NCBI GenBank assembly: GCA_934617065.1
Contig: CAKTTY010000005.1
Location: forward strand, 62,001-126,000
Direction: 5' to 3'
DNA: 64,000 nucleotides
From: an uncultured Eggerthellaceae bacterium
GTDB taxonomy: Bacteria; Actinomycetota; Coriobacteriia; Coriobacteriales; Eggerthellaceae
Part shown: in pieces, positions 1 to 7,324 of the stretch
Layout of the letters: every line of letters starts with the position of its first letter
Position numbering within the stretch: the first letter of the stretch is position 1
Translations under genes and position numbers: made by a program
Notes under the pieces: generated by a model
Seen by the model: only the letters and a program-made list of their open reading frames with translations
Database searches by the model: none
Told to the model about the DNA's origin: nothing

Positions 1-1818
1 CTCAAGACTGGTTGCGAGATTGTGGTCAAAGAGGCTCGGTCGTATGCTGGCTATTCTTCTCCCGATTGCGATGCGGTGCGACGTTTAAGGCATGAGCGGT
101 CGATGCTCATCAGACTGCAGGGAATTGAGGGGATTCCCTCTTACTACTCGTATAAGACAGTTTGCGGACACGAATTCCTGGTCGAGGAATATTGTGCCGG
201 GGTCACTTTGCAGTCTTGGGTTGCCAGTAATTACCCTTTTCGTCTTGGAGAGGACGATGCTCTTCGCTATTCCGAGAGAGCCTTGGTAATTGCTCGACAA
301 ATGTTGGGCCTCTTGGACGCAGTTCATAGCGCGGGCGTTGCCTTGATGGATGTTAATCCAAAAAACTTTATCGTTGATAAAAATCTTGCAGTAAGCCTTA
401 TCGATTTTGAGGCATGTAGCGATATCGATGGGGCTGATTCGGCGAGCTTGGGGATGCCTGGTTTTTCTCCGCTCTGCAAATGCGCCAATAAAGAGAGGGA
501 CGAATTCGGCTTGGCATGTGTTTTGTCCTATCTCTTTTGGCCTTCTTGGAGTAGCTCTTTCTCTCCACGCTCTCTTTATGAGCGGCTTCCTCTCATAGAT
601 AAGCATTTTCCATCTTCAGTTAAGGACATGCTCGAAGAGCAATTGTCTTGTATGACTTCCCGTGTATTTGATTCCCCGTTTGGCTTGGTGCCGGTTGGGA
701 GTGAAAAAATCGATTCGTGTAGCTTTGCACAGCGTTTGGCTGCAGGAATCGCAAAATCGAGAAGACCCGATGATTCGGAGGGCCGTCTCTATCCTGGTGA
801 TGCTACGCAATTCTTGCATGGGCCTTTAGGTCGATTAGACATAGAGACTGGCGCTGCGGGCGTTGCTCTCATGCTTGGTCGTTTTGGGCTTGATGTTTCC
901 TCTGATGTTGAATGGATTACGACGAAGCTTTTGAAAAGCGAAATCTCTTTGCATTTTCATGGACTGCTTCGTGGAACAGTGGGAATAGCAAGCGTTTTTT
1001 CGCAGCTTGGATATTGTGAAAAGGCAATAGGTCTGCTTCCTCTTTCTTTACCGCATGGTCCCTCTGATGATATTTCGATAAGAAGCGGAATTGCCGGAAC
1101 GGTTCTTTCTCTCTTGCAAATCAATTCAGATTGCGGCTGTCCCCAGGTGAGAAAACTCCTTGGAGAATCTGCTGATTTTTTGCGAGATTCCGTATTGAAG
1201 AATCTCGAACCAGTAAGTGATGGCGCGGAAACCGGGAATGCTGTTGGACTGTTCGATGGCTGGTCTGGTGCGGCGTTGGCTTGCCATGAGTTGGCTGCAT
1301 GCTTTGTCGAGCAATCGGCTGAGTGGAATCGCTTGGCTAACGTTTGCCTCGAACGCGAACTTTCGGGACTCGATGTAAAACCTGATGGCTCTTTGTCAGT
1401 TGATTATTCGGGAATTGATTTCGGGTACTTATCTGAGGGCATTGCGGGTATTGGGGTTTCACTTGCCTTATGCAATGGGGATGGATATGCAAATGAGCTT
1501 AAAACTATTTCTTCTTCGCTCAAAGAATACGTTGCCCTGAACGGTGGCTTGTTCCATGGACTATTAGGCAAAGCAGCGGCACTTCTCTGCATTGATGGGG
1601 AGGAAAACGCTGATGTTATTTCAGCAATGGCGAGGAACGTGATAGGGGAGTTTTGCTTTCGGGAGCAAAGCCAAGATTTCGAGGGGCCAATTTGGGCCTT
1701 GGGAAATGGTGGTTCTTGCTTATCGGTTGATTATTCAACTGGTTCCGCTGGGCTGATTGGATTTCTCCTGTCTTCGGTCGAGCATCCTTTTGGATGGTTT
1801 CCCGTTTCTCTTCATTGA
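1..1818 (+). CDS. Class III lanthipeptide synthetase LanKC (5' truncated by window edge)
   Basis: The frame is open from base 1, so the gene begins upstream; about 605 codons are present. The kinase part shows a VVK lysine (codon 10), an HRD-like loop DVNPKN (Asp at codon 117) and a DFE metal-binding triad (codon 135). From about codon 255 a LanC-like cyclase follows, with repeated Gly-rich motifs such as TGAAGVALMLGR, DGWSGAA and STGSAGLIG. The Cys zinc ligands of class I/II/IV cyclases are not seen (FHG where CHG is expected), which fits class III. LanKC proteins are usually about 850-900 residues, so the missing part should be the N-terminal phosphoSer/Thr lyase. It would phosphorylate, eliminate and cyclise Ser/Thr residues of the precursor encoded 39 bp downstream. 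The DNA is more A+T-rich than genes after 6500. Confidence 0.9.
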   Translation, partial: LKTGCEIVVKEARSYAGYSSPDCDAVRRLRHERSMLIRLQGIEGIPSYYSYKTVCGHEFLVEEYCAGVTLQSWVASNYPFRLGEDDALRYSERALVIARQMLGLLDAVHSAGVALMDVNPKNFIVDKNLAVSLIDFEACSDIDGADSASLGMPGFSPLCKCANKERDEFGLACVLSYLFWPSWSSSFSPRSLYERLPLIDKHFPSSVKDMLEEQLSCMTSRVFDSPFGLVPVGSEKIDSCSFAQRLAAGIAKSRRPDDSEGRLYPGDATQFLHGPLGRLDIETGAAGVALMLGRFGLDVSSDVEWITTKLLKSEISLHFHGLLRGTVGIASVFSQLGYCEKAIGLLPLSLPHGPSDDISIRSGIAGTVLSLLQINSDCGCPQVRKLLGESADFLRDSVLKNLEPVSDGAETGNAVGLFDGWSGAALACHELAACFVEQSAEWNRLANVCLERELSGLDVKPDGSLSVDYSGIDFGYLSEGIAGIGVSLALCNGDGYANELKTISSSLKEYVALNGGLFHGLLGKAAALLCIDGEENADVISAMARNVIGEFCFREQSQDFEGPIWALGNGGSCLSVDYSTGSAGLIGFLLSSVEHPFGWFPVSLH

Positions 1819-1840
1819 TATAAACATGCGCACAAATCAA

Positions 1841-1852
1841 GGAAGGAGGTGA
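1841..1852 (+). promoter_or_regulatory. Strong ribosome-binding site of the lanthipeptide precursor
   Basis: GGAAGGAGGTGA is an almost complete anti-16S complement; its AGGAGG core is 8 bases before the ATG at 1858. Such a site fits a precursor peptide needed in excess over its modifying enzyme, and it supports the short reading frame as a real gene. Confidence 0.8.
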
Positions 1853-1857
1853 AGGAA

Positions 1858-1980
1858 ATGGGTTCTATGTTGGATCTTCAGTCGCTCGAAGCCTCTAGCG
1901 ATGCGATCGATCCTAGGGCATCTGGAGCTAGCTTTATGTGCAATGGCGATAACAGCTCTGTGAGCCTTTGGTGCGGCTAA
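1858..1980 (+). CDS. Class III lanthipeptide precursor peptide, 40 aa
   Basis: This short frame lies between LanKC and the transporter genes. The leader begins MGSMLDLQSLE, matching the (I/L)xLQ leader motif recognised by class III synthetases (established for LabA-type leaders). The C-terminal half has two Ser-x2-Ser-x2-Cys motifs, S22/S25/C28 (SGASFMC) and S33/S36/C39 (SSVSLWC), exactly 11 residues apart, with one Gly after the last Cys. Two Ser plus one Cys is the labionin precursor pattern; labyrinthopeptins have x3 before Cys, here it is x2. The only Pro (P19) sits just before the probable core, compatible with cleavage by a prolyl-oligopeptidase-type leader protease, but no protease gene is visible. 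Product structure and activity are not predictable from the sequence. Confidence 0.85.
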   Translation: MGSMLDLQSLEASSDAIDPRASGASFMCNGDNSSVSLWCG

Positions 1981-1991
1981 GCAAAGATAGC

Positions 1992-2017
1992 GCCGGGCAT
2001 GCTTTCGCATGCCCGGC
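1992..2017 (+). promoter_or_regulatory. Perfect 11-bp stem-loop between precursor and transporter genes
   Basis: Arms 1992-2002 and 2007-2017 are perfect inverted repeats (GCCGGGCATGC) around a 4-base loop. No T-run follows, so it is not a classical terminator. It sits 11 bp after the precursor stop and about 27 bp before the ATPase start, where an mRNA-stabilising or attenuating hairpin would raise precursor output over the transporter genes. Confidence 0.6.
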
Positions 2018-2043
2018 AATTGCAGAAAGGGCGTGATTCTTCG

Positions 2044-2772
2044 ATGTCGGCTTTGATTGATGCAAGAGGAATAGAAAAGTCTTTCATATACGGCAAAGGA
2101 AAAAAGCTTCGGAAGAACAGGGTGCTGAATGGGATTGACTTTTCGGTTAACGTGGGTGAGTTCGTTTCTATTGTCGGCCCAAGTGGGTCGGGAAAAACGA
2201 CCCTGTTGAACTGCCTTTCGGGCCTCGAAGAGATAGACTCGGGCTCTATTGCCCTTGATGGCAATTTAATTTCATCAATGAACACTATAGAGAGAGACGA
2301 AGCTAGAAGGCGTTTGGTCAGTTTCGTATTTCAGAATTTAAATCTCATTCCATCGCTGAATGCCGTAGATAACGTTTGGATTCCCGCTCGACTTTCTGGA
2401 AAGAAAGCCACGAAAAAAGATGCGCTAGCTTTGCTTAGCGGCCTTGGTATCGCCGATAAGGCAAAGGACTATCCGGATTCATTGTCGGGAGGAGAGCGGC
2501 AGCGTATAGCAATAGCGCGATCCATGGCTACTGATTCTCCAATAGTATTTGCAGACGAGCCTACAGGATCTCTTGATATTGATAATACGCGAGCGGTAAT
2601 GGATATAATGCGTCGCGAATCGAAGCAGGGTAATCGTGCTGTTGTGATGGTGACCCATGATCTGACGGCAGCTTCATATTCCGATCGTGTTGTGATTCTG
2701 AAAGATGGGATGGTTGCTGCGGAACTCAACCATCCCGCCCCGCATGAAATAGCCCTTTTGCTGGAGGGGTAA
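2044..2772 (+). CDS. ABC transporter ATP-binding protein of lanthipeptide locus
   Basis: This is a 242-residue ATPase of the MacB/LolD type that partners FtsX-like permeases. Walker A GPSGSGKTT is near residue 45, signature LSGGERQR near 147, Walker B VFADEPTGSLD near 167, and an H-loop follows in VTHD. The ATG at 2044 is chosen because MSALIDARGIEKSF begins the normal fold; the upstream ATG at 1999 falls inside the hairpin stem. The permease starts 2 bp after its stop. Likely roles are self-immunity by expelling the lanthipeptide from the membrane, or export. The locus position supports involvement; which role cannot be decided. Confidence 0.85.
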   Translation: MSALIDARGIEKSFIYGKGKKLRKNRVLNGIDFSVNVGEFVSIVGPSGSGKTTLLNCLSGLEEIDSGSIALDGNLISSMNTIERDEARRRLVSFVFQNLNLIPSLNAVDNVWIPARLSGKKATKKDALALLSGLGIADKAKDYPDSLSGGERQRIAIARSMATDSPIVFADEPTGSLDIDNTRAVMDIMRRESKQGNRAVVMVTHDLTAASYSDRVVILKDGMVAAELNHPAPHEIALLLEG

Positions 2773-2774
2773 CC

Positions 2775-4091
2775 ATGTGGCGTTTGTTCATTTCTGACTT
2801 AAGGAATAGATGGCTTGATTGGGTGGGTATTTTTCTGGTTGCCTTCTTTTGTGGCGTTGCTAGCGGTTGGTCTGCCTTGCTCATATCTTCGTCTTATGGG
2901 CTAGAGGGGGCGGCTTCGAGGCAACTGCTCAATGCGGGAACCGCAACACTGTTTCTGACATGGATTGCTTCCATTCCCGTATCTGCCTCTGTGGCGCGAC
3001 TTGTTGCAAAGAAAAAAGAGTCATCTTACTCTGTGTGGCGGTTGCTAGGCATGCGCAGGAGATATGTAGGACTTTGCTTTTTTGTTCAGATAGCAATTGC
3101 TTCGTTTCTTGGCTTGATGTTGGGTTTCATTGCTTTCGACTTTGCGATTCCTTACTTTGATGTCTTTGTTTGTTCGGCGGCTTGTATTGATTTTCCGGTT
3201 GTCGCCTTGGTCACTTGCGTTGAGCTCCTTGCGTTTGTTCTTGGTGGGTTGAGCAGTGTGCATTCTTCCCTGAATGTTTCCCCTCTTTTAACCCTGGGCG
3301 GTCAATTGCCATATAGAAAGAAAATCGGCGCCTTCCGCATCGTTGCCTGTGCCTTGTTGGTTGTTGGCCTTTTTTCGTTGATTGCAATTTCCGTCGAATC
3401 AGACCCGCTGGCTCGAATCAGTTGTCTTGTATTCCTCCCCTTTGTTGTTGCTTTGTTCTGCTCTGTCGTTTTGAGGCCGTTGCTCCCTTGGGTGGTGAAA
3501 ACGTGGACGGCTGTTGCTCCTTGGAGGGGCTCTCCGGTCTGGCTTGTTGCCCAGAGCAAGGTACTTTTCTATTCCGATGAATCTGTGGCGATCCAAATGC
3601 CTATTGCAATAGGCATTTCGCTGGCTGCGGGGCTCATTGCTGTTGTTGATGCTCTGGTTGTCTATCTGAGGGGTCAGGGAATCGAAGCAAGCGGGATAAG
3701 CACTGGACAGCTGCTGTCCTTTCTCGGTGCCCCTATTTTAGTTTGCGTTGCTGGAGCTGTGGCTGTTGTTGCAATGTCGGCAAACGATAGGGTTCTTGAA
3801 GGAAGGACGCTCATTTCGTGTGGGTCGAGTCATAGATCAATCTTCGAAATGATGATATGTGAGTCGTTCATCCATGCGTTTAATGCGCTCATCGTTGGCA
3901 TGGCGTGCGCATTGTCTTCTGGGGCTATTGCTTCTGCCGTTTGTTCGGTTGGCCTCCCCCTATCTGCCTGTCTAGTTTCCTCGCTGCTGATTTTCGTGCC
4001 TTCCTTTGCGGTCGTCCTATCTCCCATGCTGATGGTGCTGCCAAGTGTAAGCGCTGGAAAAGTTCTTTTAGCTCGTAAGGCCGTGGAATAG
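2775..4091 (+). CDS. FtsX-like ABC transporter permease of lanthipeptide locus
   Basis: This is a 438-residue, very hydrophobic protein with about eight to ten membrane segments, for example near residues 14-34, 55-77, 103-125, 133-160, 190-210 and 265-290, and several toward the C-terminus. The region with VAKKKESSYSVWRLLGMRRR and the later ANDRVLEGRTLISCGSSHRSIFEMM resemble the coupling segments of FtsX-family permeases. No large extracellular domain is evident, unlike MacB. It starts 2 bp after the ATPase gene and should form one transporter with it. Family membership is inferred from hydrophobicity and context, and substrate from locus position. Confidence 0.75.
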   Translation: MWRLFISDLRNRWLDWVGIFLVAFFCGVASGWSALLISSSYGLEGAASRQLLNAGTATLFLTWIASIPVSASVARLVAKKKESSYSVWRLLGMRRRYVGLCFFVQIAIASFLGLMLGFIAFDFAIPYFDVFVCSAACIDFPVVALVTCVELLAFVLGGLSSVHSSLNVSPLLTLGGQLPYRKKIGAFRIVACALLVVGLFSLIAISVESDPLARISCLVFLPFVVALFCSVVLRPLLPWVVKTWTAVAPWRGSPVWLVAQSKVLFYSDESVAIQMPIAIGISLAAGLIAVVDALVVYLRGQGIEASGISTGQLLSFLGAPILVCVAGAVAVVAMSANDRVLEGRTLISCGSSHRSIFEMMICESFIHAFNALIVGMACALSSGAIASAVCSVGLPLSACLVSSLLIFVPSFAVVLSPMLMVLPSVSAGKVLLARKAVE

Positions 4092-4143
4092 AAAAGGGAG
4101 GTTGCTTTGTCGTCTTTTTCTCCGATAGAGGGAGTCCGATTCC

Positions 4144-5847
4144 ATGCGAACAATATTTGTATTATTAAAGAGGCATGTCCCTTCTTTGGGGCGGGCGTTT
4201 GTCGCTTGCTTGGCTCTGGGGCTACTCGGGCAGATAATTTTGCTGGTTCAGCCCCAATATGGTGGAGCTTTGATTCAGGCTGCACAGGAAGGGGCAAATG
4301 CTTTCGACCCCTTGATAATCCTACTGATCCTTCTTGCTGCAAGTGCCCTATTGACTATGGGCCAGCAGGTTCTGATTGCCAAGATAGGCGAGGGGCTAGC
4401 TAAGCGAATAAGAGGCCGTCTATCCCGTTCGTTCTTTGCTTTGTCGGTTTTGGGCCAGGAAGCTCGACCTTCAGGTTGGTATTCTCAGCGCATTGTAAGT
4501 GATGTTGAATTGGTTAAGAGACTCCCTGGGCAGCTTGTTTCTCTTGTTCAGTCCTTGTTCGTGTTTTTCGGATCATTTGTTGCCCTGGTTCTCATTTCCC
4601 CCATGACGTTCGTCATCGGTTTGGGGTTTGGATTACTATCCTTGCTTTTTTCGGTCGTTGCATCGCGTCCGATGTCAGACTACAGGAAAGAGGTTCAGGA
4701 GCTTCTTTTGCGTATTACAGTAAAAACCCAGGAATTCGCTCTTACGAATCGGGTTTTGCGATCTTATAACGCATGGAGCTCGGCGGAAAAATCTCTCGGA
4801 GTCGAAATAGACGCTGCTGCAAAAGCTGGCTTTAAGTTGTCTCTGCTTGCCGGTTTTCTTTCTCCGATATCGTCTGTCTTGATGCAGCTTGCGAATATTG
4901 GAACGATTTTGTTTGCATCCTGGCAGGTTGCTGCGGGCGCAATGGCTTTTTCTGATCTTGTAGTTTTCTTGATGTACTTCTCTTATTTTTCTTCTTCGGT
5001 AAGCCAATTTGTTGGTTTTATTTCATATGCGCGCGAAGCCGCTGTAGGCGACGAGAGAATTAGAGACCTTGAAACCCTAGTTCATCCTAGGAGCCTTCCT
5101 TCTTCTTGCCGTAAAGAGGGAAGCATTTCTCCTTGCCCATCTTTTACTTTTTATCGTGTTTCATTTTGCTACCCATCGTCCTCGAATAACTCTTTGAACG
5201 ATGCCTCGTTCAGCATTCCTCCTGGGAAAGTAACTGCGTTAGTTGGAGCTTCGGGTGGGGGGAAGTCAACGTGCTTGGGTTTGATGGAACGTTTTTTCTC
5301 TCCCTTAAAAGGGAAAATACTCCTTGATGGTATTGAGTTGTCCGATATCCCCCTTGAGGATTATCGGGATTCAATTGGTTTTATAGACCAGTCCGCTTGT
5401 TTGATTAGCGGTACCGTCGAGGATAATTTAAGGCTTGCAAAACCCTCAGCTTCTCGCTTTGACATGGAGAATGCCCTCGATTCTGTTGGATTAGGTGATA
5501 TTCCTTTGGATAGGGACGTTGGTGAGCGGGGCTTGGCCTTGTCGGGAGGGCAAAGGCAGCGTATTGCATTGGCTAGAACTATTATCCGCAATCCTAAAGT
5601 GCTCATTCTCGACGAGCCAACTTCGAGTCTTGATGGAATTTCCGAGCGCGAAGTAGATTGTCTCTTGAGGAGCCTCTTTGATGGACGGACGATTGTCTAT
5701 GCGGCTCATAGGTTGTCATCCATTTTAAGCGCCGATTGGATCGTCGTTCTTAATGAGGGAAAAATCGAGGGGCAGGGAATGCATCACGACTTATACGAGA
5801 ACTGTTTGTACTATCGTCGTTTGATTGATTCTCAATCCGAGATATAG
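4144..5847 (+). CDS. ABC exporter (fused transmembrane and ATPase domains) of lanthipeptide locus
   Basis: This is a 567-residue half-exporter. About six membrane segments fill residues 1-300 and a nucleotide-binding domain the rest: Walker A GASGGGKST near 369, signature LSGGQRQR near 465, Walker B VLILDEPTSSLD near 487 and H-loop AAHRL. There is no N-terminal C39 peptidase domain, so it cannot remove the leader itself, as expected for class III systems. The ATG at 4144 is preceded by AGGGAG at good spacing; an earlier GTG/TTG is possible. It probably exports the modified peptide as a homodimer. It is the last gene of the A+T-rich locus, 17 bp before the convergent rnpB terminator. Confidence 0.88.
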   Translation: MRTIFVLLKRHVPSLGRAFVACLALGLLGQIILLVQPQYGGALIQAAQEGANAFDPLIILLILLAASALLTMGQQVLIAKIGEGLAKRIRGRLSRSFFALSVLGQEARPSGWYSQRIVSDVELVKRLPGQLVSLVQSLFVFFGSFVALVLISPMTFVIGLGFGLLSLLFSVVASRPMSDYRKEVQELLLRITVKTQEFALTNRVLRSYNAWSSAEKSLGVEIDAAAKAGFKLSLLAGFLSPISSVLMQLANIGTILFASWQVAAGAMAFSDLVVFLMYFSYFSSSVSQFVGFISYAREAAVGDERIRDLETLVHPRSLPSSCRKEGSISPCPSFTFYRVSFCYPSSSNNSLNDASFSIPPGKVTALVGASGGGKSTCLGLMERFFSPLKGKILLDGIELSDIPLEDYRDSIGFIDQSACLISGTVEDNLRLAKPSASRFDMENALDSVGLGDIPLDRDVGERGLALSGGQRQRIALARTIIRNPKVLILDEPTSSLDGISEREVDCLLRSLFDGRTIVYAAHRLSSILSADWIVVLNEGKIEGQGMHHDLYENCLYYRRLIDSQSEI

Positions 5848-5863
5848 GTTGATGCCGATATGG

Positions 5864-5894
5864 TTAAAAAATGCCGCCCAAAGGGACGGCATTG
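5864..5894 (-). terminator. Rho-independent terminator of rnpB
   Basis: Read on the minus strand, AATGCCGTCC and GGGCGGCATT pair (one G-U) around a short loop and run into TTTTTT. It lies directly after the RNase P RNA 3' end and may also stop transcripts arriving from the lanthipeptide locus. Confidence 0.85.
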
Positions 5895-5898
5895 AAAT

Positions 5899-6235
5899 GC
5901 GAGTGAGCCTATAAGCCGGGTTCTGTAATCAGCAACCATTTATCTCGACTTTGCGTCGCCGCAAAGCTCAAGCACGCAACCCGAATGCACGGAAGGGCGG
6001 CCGTATGGCATTCCTATTTGCGCTTGCTCCAGATGGGGTTTACCAAGCTACGTTGTTGCCAACGCACTGGTGCGCTTTTACCGCACCGTTTCAGCTTTTC
6101 TCCTGCATGCAGGGGAGTCTTCTTTTCTGTGGCACTGTCCGTCGGGTCGCCCCGCCCAGCCGTTAGCTGGCATCTTGCCCTTGGGAGCCCGGACTTTCCT
6201 CATGCTTGCGCACGCGATTGCCCGGCTCACTCGAG
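5899..6235 (-). ncRNA. rnpB: RNase P RNA, bacterial type A
   Basis: On the minus strand the RNA begins CGAGTGAGCC and ends GGCTCACTCG, which pair as helix P1. The conserved GAGGAAAGTCCGGGCTCC core (P4 5' strand) occurs near 6190-6207, and ACAGAACCCGGCTTATAGG near the 3' end forms the other side of P4. Length of about 337 nt fits a bacterial type A RNA. It is the catalytic subunit that removes tRNA 5' leaders. It converges on the lanthipeptide locus and diverges from thiN. Short reading frames over this interval are not genes. Ends are set by P1 pairing and could be off by a few bases. Confidence 0.95.
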
Positions 6236-6244
6236 GTTATAGTA

Positions 6245-6267
6245 TACATTGTTCTACGAACAATGTA
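6245..6267. promoter_or_regulatory. 23-bp palindrome in the rnpB/thiN divergent promoter region
   Basis: TACATTGTTC (6245-6254) and GAACAATGTA (6258-6267) are perfect inverted repeats around a 3-bp spacer. The element ends about 10 bp upstream of the rnpB 5' end and overlaps a TATACT box on the minus strand. Position suggests an operator acting on rnpB transcription, or on divergent transcription toward thiN (a TTGACG lies at 6273-6278). It does not match the Gram-positive LexA box or CIRCE as I know them. Confidence 0.5.
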
Positions 6268-6325
6268 TTGAATTGACGCTGCGGTCAAGCCGGGCACCTT
6301 ATCTTTCCCCTGCGAATGCGCTTGA

Positions 6326-6421
6326 CGGGCGAAGCCCGCCCGGAATTCTGCTCAGGCAAGCTGAGCAGAATGCATCCGCTCGGATGCCTAGTTTGGGACC
6401 AAACATGCCGCTGGCATGTTT
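6326..6421 (+). other. Array of five successive hairpins upstream of thiN
   Basis: Back-to-back perfect inverted repeats are seen: CGGGC/GCCCG (6326-6338), an 11-bp stem with arms 6345-6355 and 6361-6371, GCATCC/GGATGC (6372-6387), GTTTG/CAAAC (6391-6404) and AAACATGCC/GGCATGTTT (6401-6421). The last two share AAAC, so they are mutually exclusive. None ends in a T-run. A further imperfect hairpin lies at about 6488-6511. Together they suggest a folded 5' leader of the thiN mRNA or a separate small RNA. I do not recognise a known class. Confidence 0.5.
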
Positions 6422-6532
6422 GCCGACGGAAATCTAAGGCACCGGGCTTGCCCTCGCTTCCTGATATGGACCTGGGAGTTTGCGCCTCAACCTAAGGTTT
6501 TGCCTTGGTTGTGTCCCGGAAAGGACCTGCTT

Positions 6533-7210
6533 ATGAAACGTTGCTTGCTGGTTGGAGCCGCCCCTTCGGCCCATAAAGAGCTTGACTACATCCTGCAAAC
6601 GCAGGAATTCGATGGGGTGTATGCGGTCGATGGCGGGTTCGCGGTGTTGCAGAAACGTGGCATTGTGCCCGATGCGGTGTTTGGCGATTTCGATTCGCTT
6701 GGCGCGGTGCCGCAGCATCCGTGCGTGTTCGAGTACGACACGCACAAGGATTTCACCGATATGGATTTGGCCATTGGTCATGCCGAGCAGCAGGGCTTTG
6801 AAGAACTGGTTATCTGCGATGCGTTTACAGGCAGGCTCGACCACTCCCTAGGCAACTTGCAGTTGCTTATCCAGGCGGCCGCTCGAGGAACATGCGTGTG
6901 GGGTGTTGGCGAGGAAACGGTAATAGCCCCACTGGTGGCGCCAGGTCCGTTCTGCTCGCTTTCCTTTGCGGAAGGCGCACAGGGCACGTGTTCGGTGCTT
7001 TCTCATAGCGATGTGTGCAAAGGCGTTGCCGAAGTGGGCCTGGAATGGGAGCTCGACGGCGCAACCTGCACGAACCGGGCGCTGTGGGGCATTTCGAATG
7101 AGCTTGTTGGCAAGCCTGCCAGCATCAGCCTGGAAGAAGGCTCGCTGTGGGTTATCTTCCCCCTTTTGGAATTCCCGCGCGCGGCGTATACCTATATACG
7201 AGTACAATAA
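6533..7210 (+). CDS. thiN: Thiamine pyrophosphokinase
   Basis: This is a 225-residue enzyme that converts thiamine to thiamine diphosphate with ATP. The signature VDGGFAVLQKRGIVPDAVFG followed by DFDS, then DMDLAIGHA and FTGRLDHSLGNLQLL, are typical of the family, and the C-terminal half has the thiamine-binding beta fold (TCTNRALWGISNEL). ATG at 6533 is chosen: AAAGGACC precedes it, and upstream frame continuation falls in the hairpin array. The gene precedes a TPP riboswitch and thiC, so the salvage and regulation branches of thiamine metabolism are adjacent. Confidence 0.92.
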   Translation: MKRCLLVGAAPSAHKELDYILQTQEFDGVYAVDGGFAVLQKRGIVPDAVFGDFDSLGAVPQHPCVFEYDTHKDFTDMDLAIGHAEQQGFEELVICDAFTGRLDHSLGNLQLLIQAAARGTCVWGVGEETVIAPLVAPGPFCSLSFAEGAQGTCSVLSHSDVCKGVAEVGLEWELDGATCTNRALWGISNELVGKPASISLEEGSLWVIFPLLEFPRAAYTYIRVQ

Positions 7211-7221
7211 CGTAACCACAT

Positions 7222-7319
7222 AACAGGGGAGCTAACCGCCCGCGATGCGCGGCTGTTCGGCTGAGAGGGGGCAAGGCCCCGACCCATAGAACCTGTATGG
7301 ATAATGCCAACGAAGGGAG
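7222..7319 (+). promoter_or_regulatory. TPP riboswitch (THI box) controlling thiC
   Basis: Conserved elements occur in order: AGGGGAGC, CTGAGAGGG, ACCC, GAACCTG, GGATAATGCC and CGAAGGGA. The last element, AAGGGAG at 7312-7318, is also the likely ribosome-binding site of thiC (ATG 7325). Ligand binding would therefore hide the site, favouring translational rather than terminator-based control. No T-run terminator is visible. Confidence 0.95.
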
Positions 7320-7324
7320 CCGTG

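Noticed and set aside
1999..2043. Earlier start for the lanthipeptide-locus ATPase
   Set aside because: The ATG at 1999 is part of a hairpin stem and adds residues absent from the family; ATG 2044 fits the domain start.
5951..6276. Several short plus-strand frames after the exporter
   Set aside because: They lie on the complement of RNase P RNA, whose conserved core and P1 pairing explain the sequence.
7304..7324. Earlier in-frame ATG for thiC
   Set aside because: It is inside the conserved TPP riboswitch, and the ribosome-binding site lies after it.
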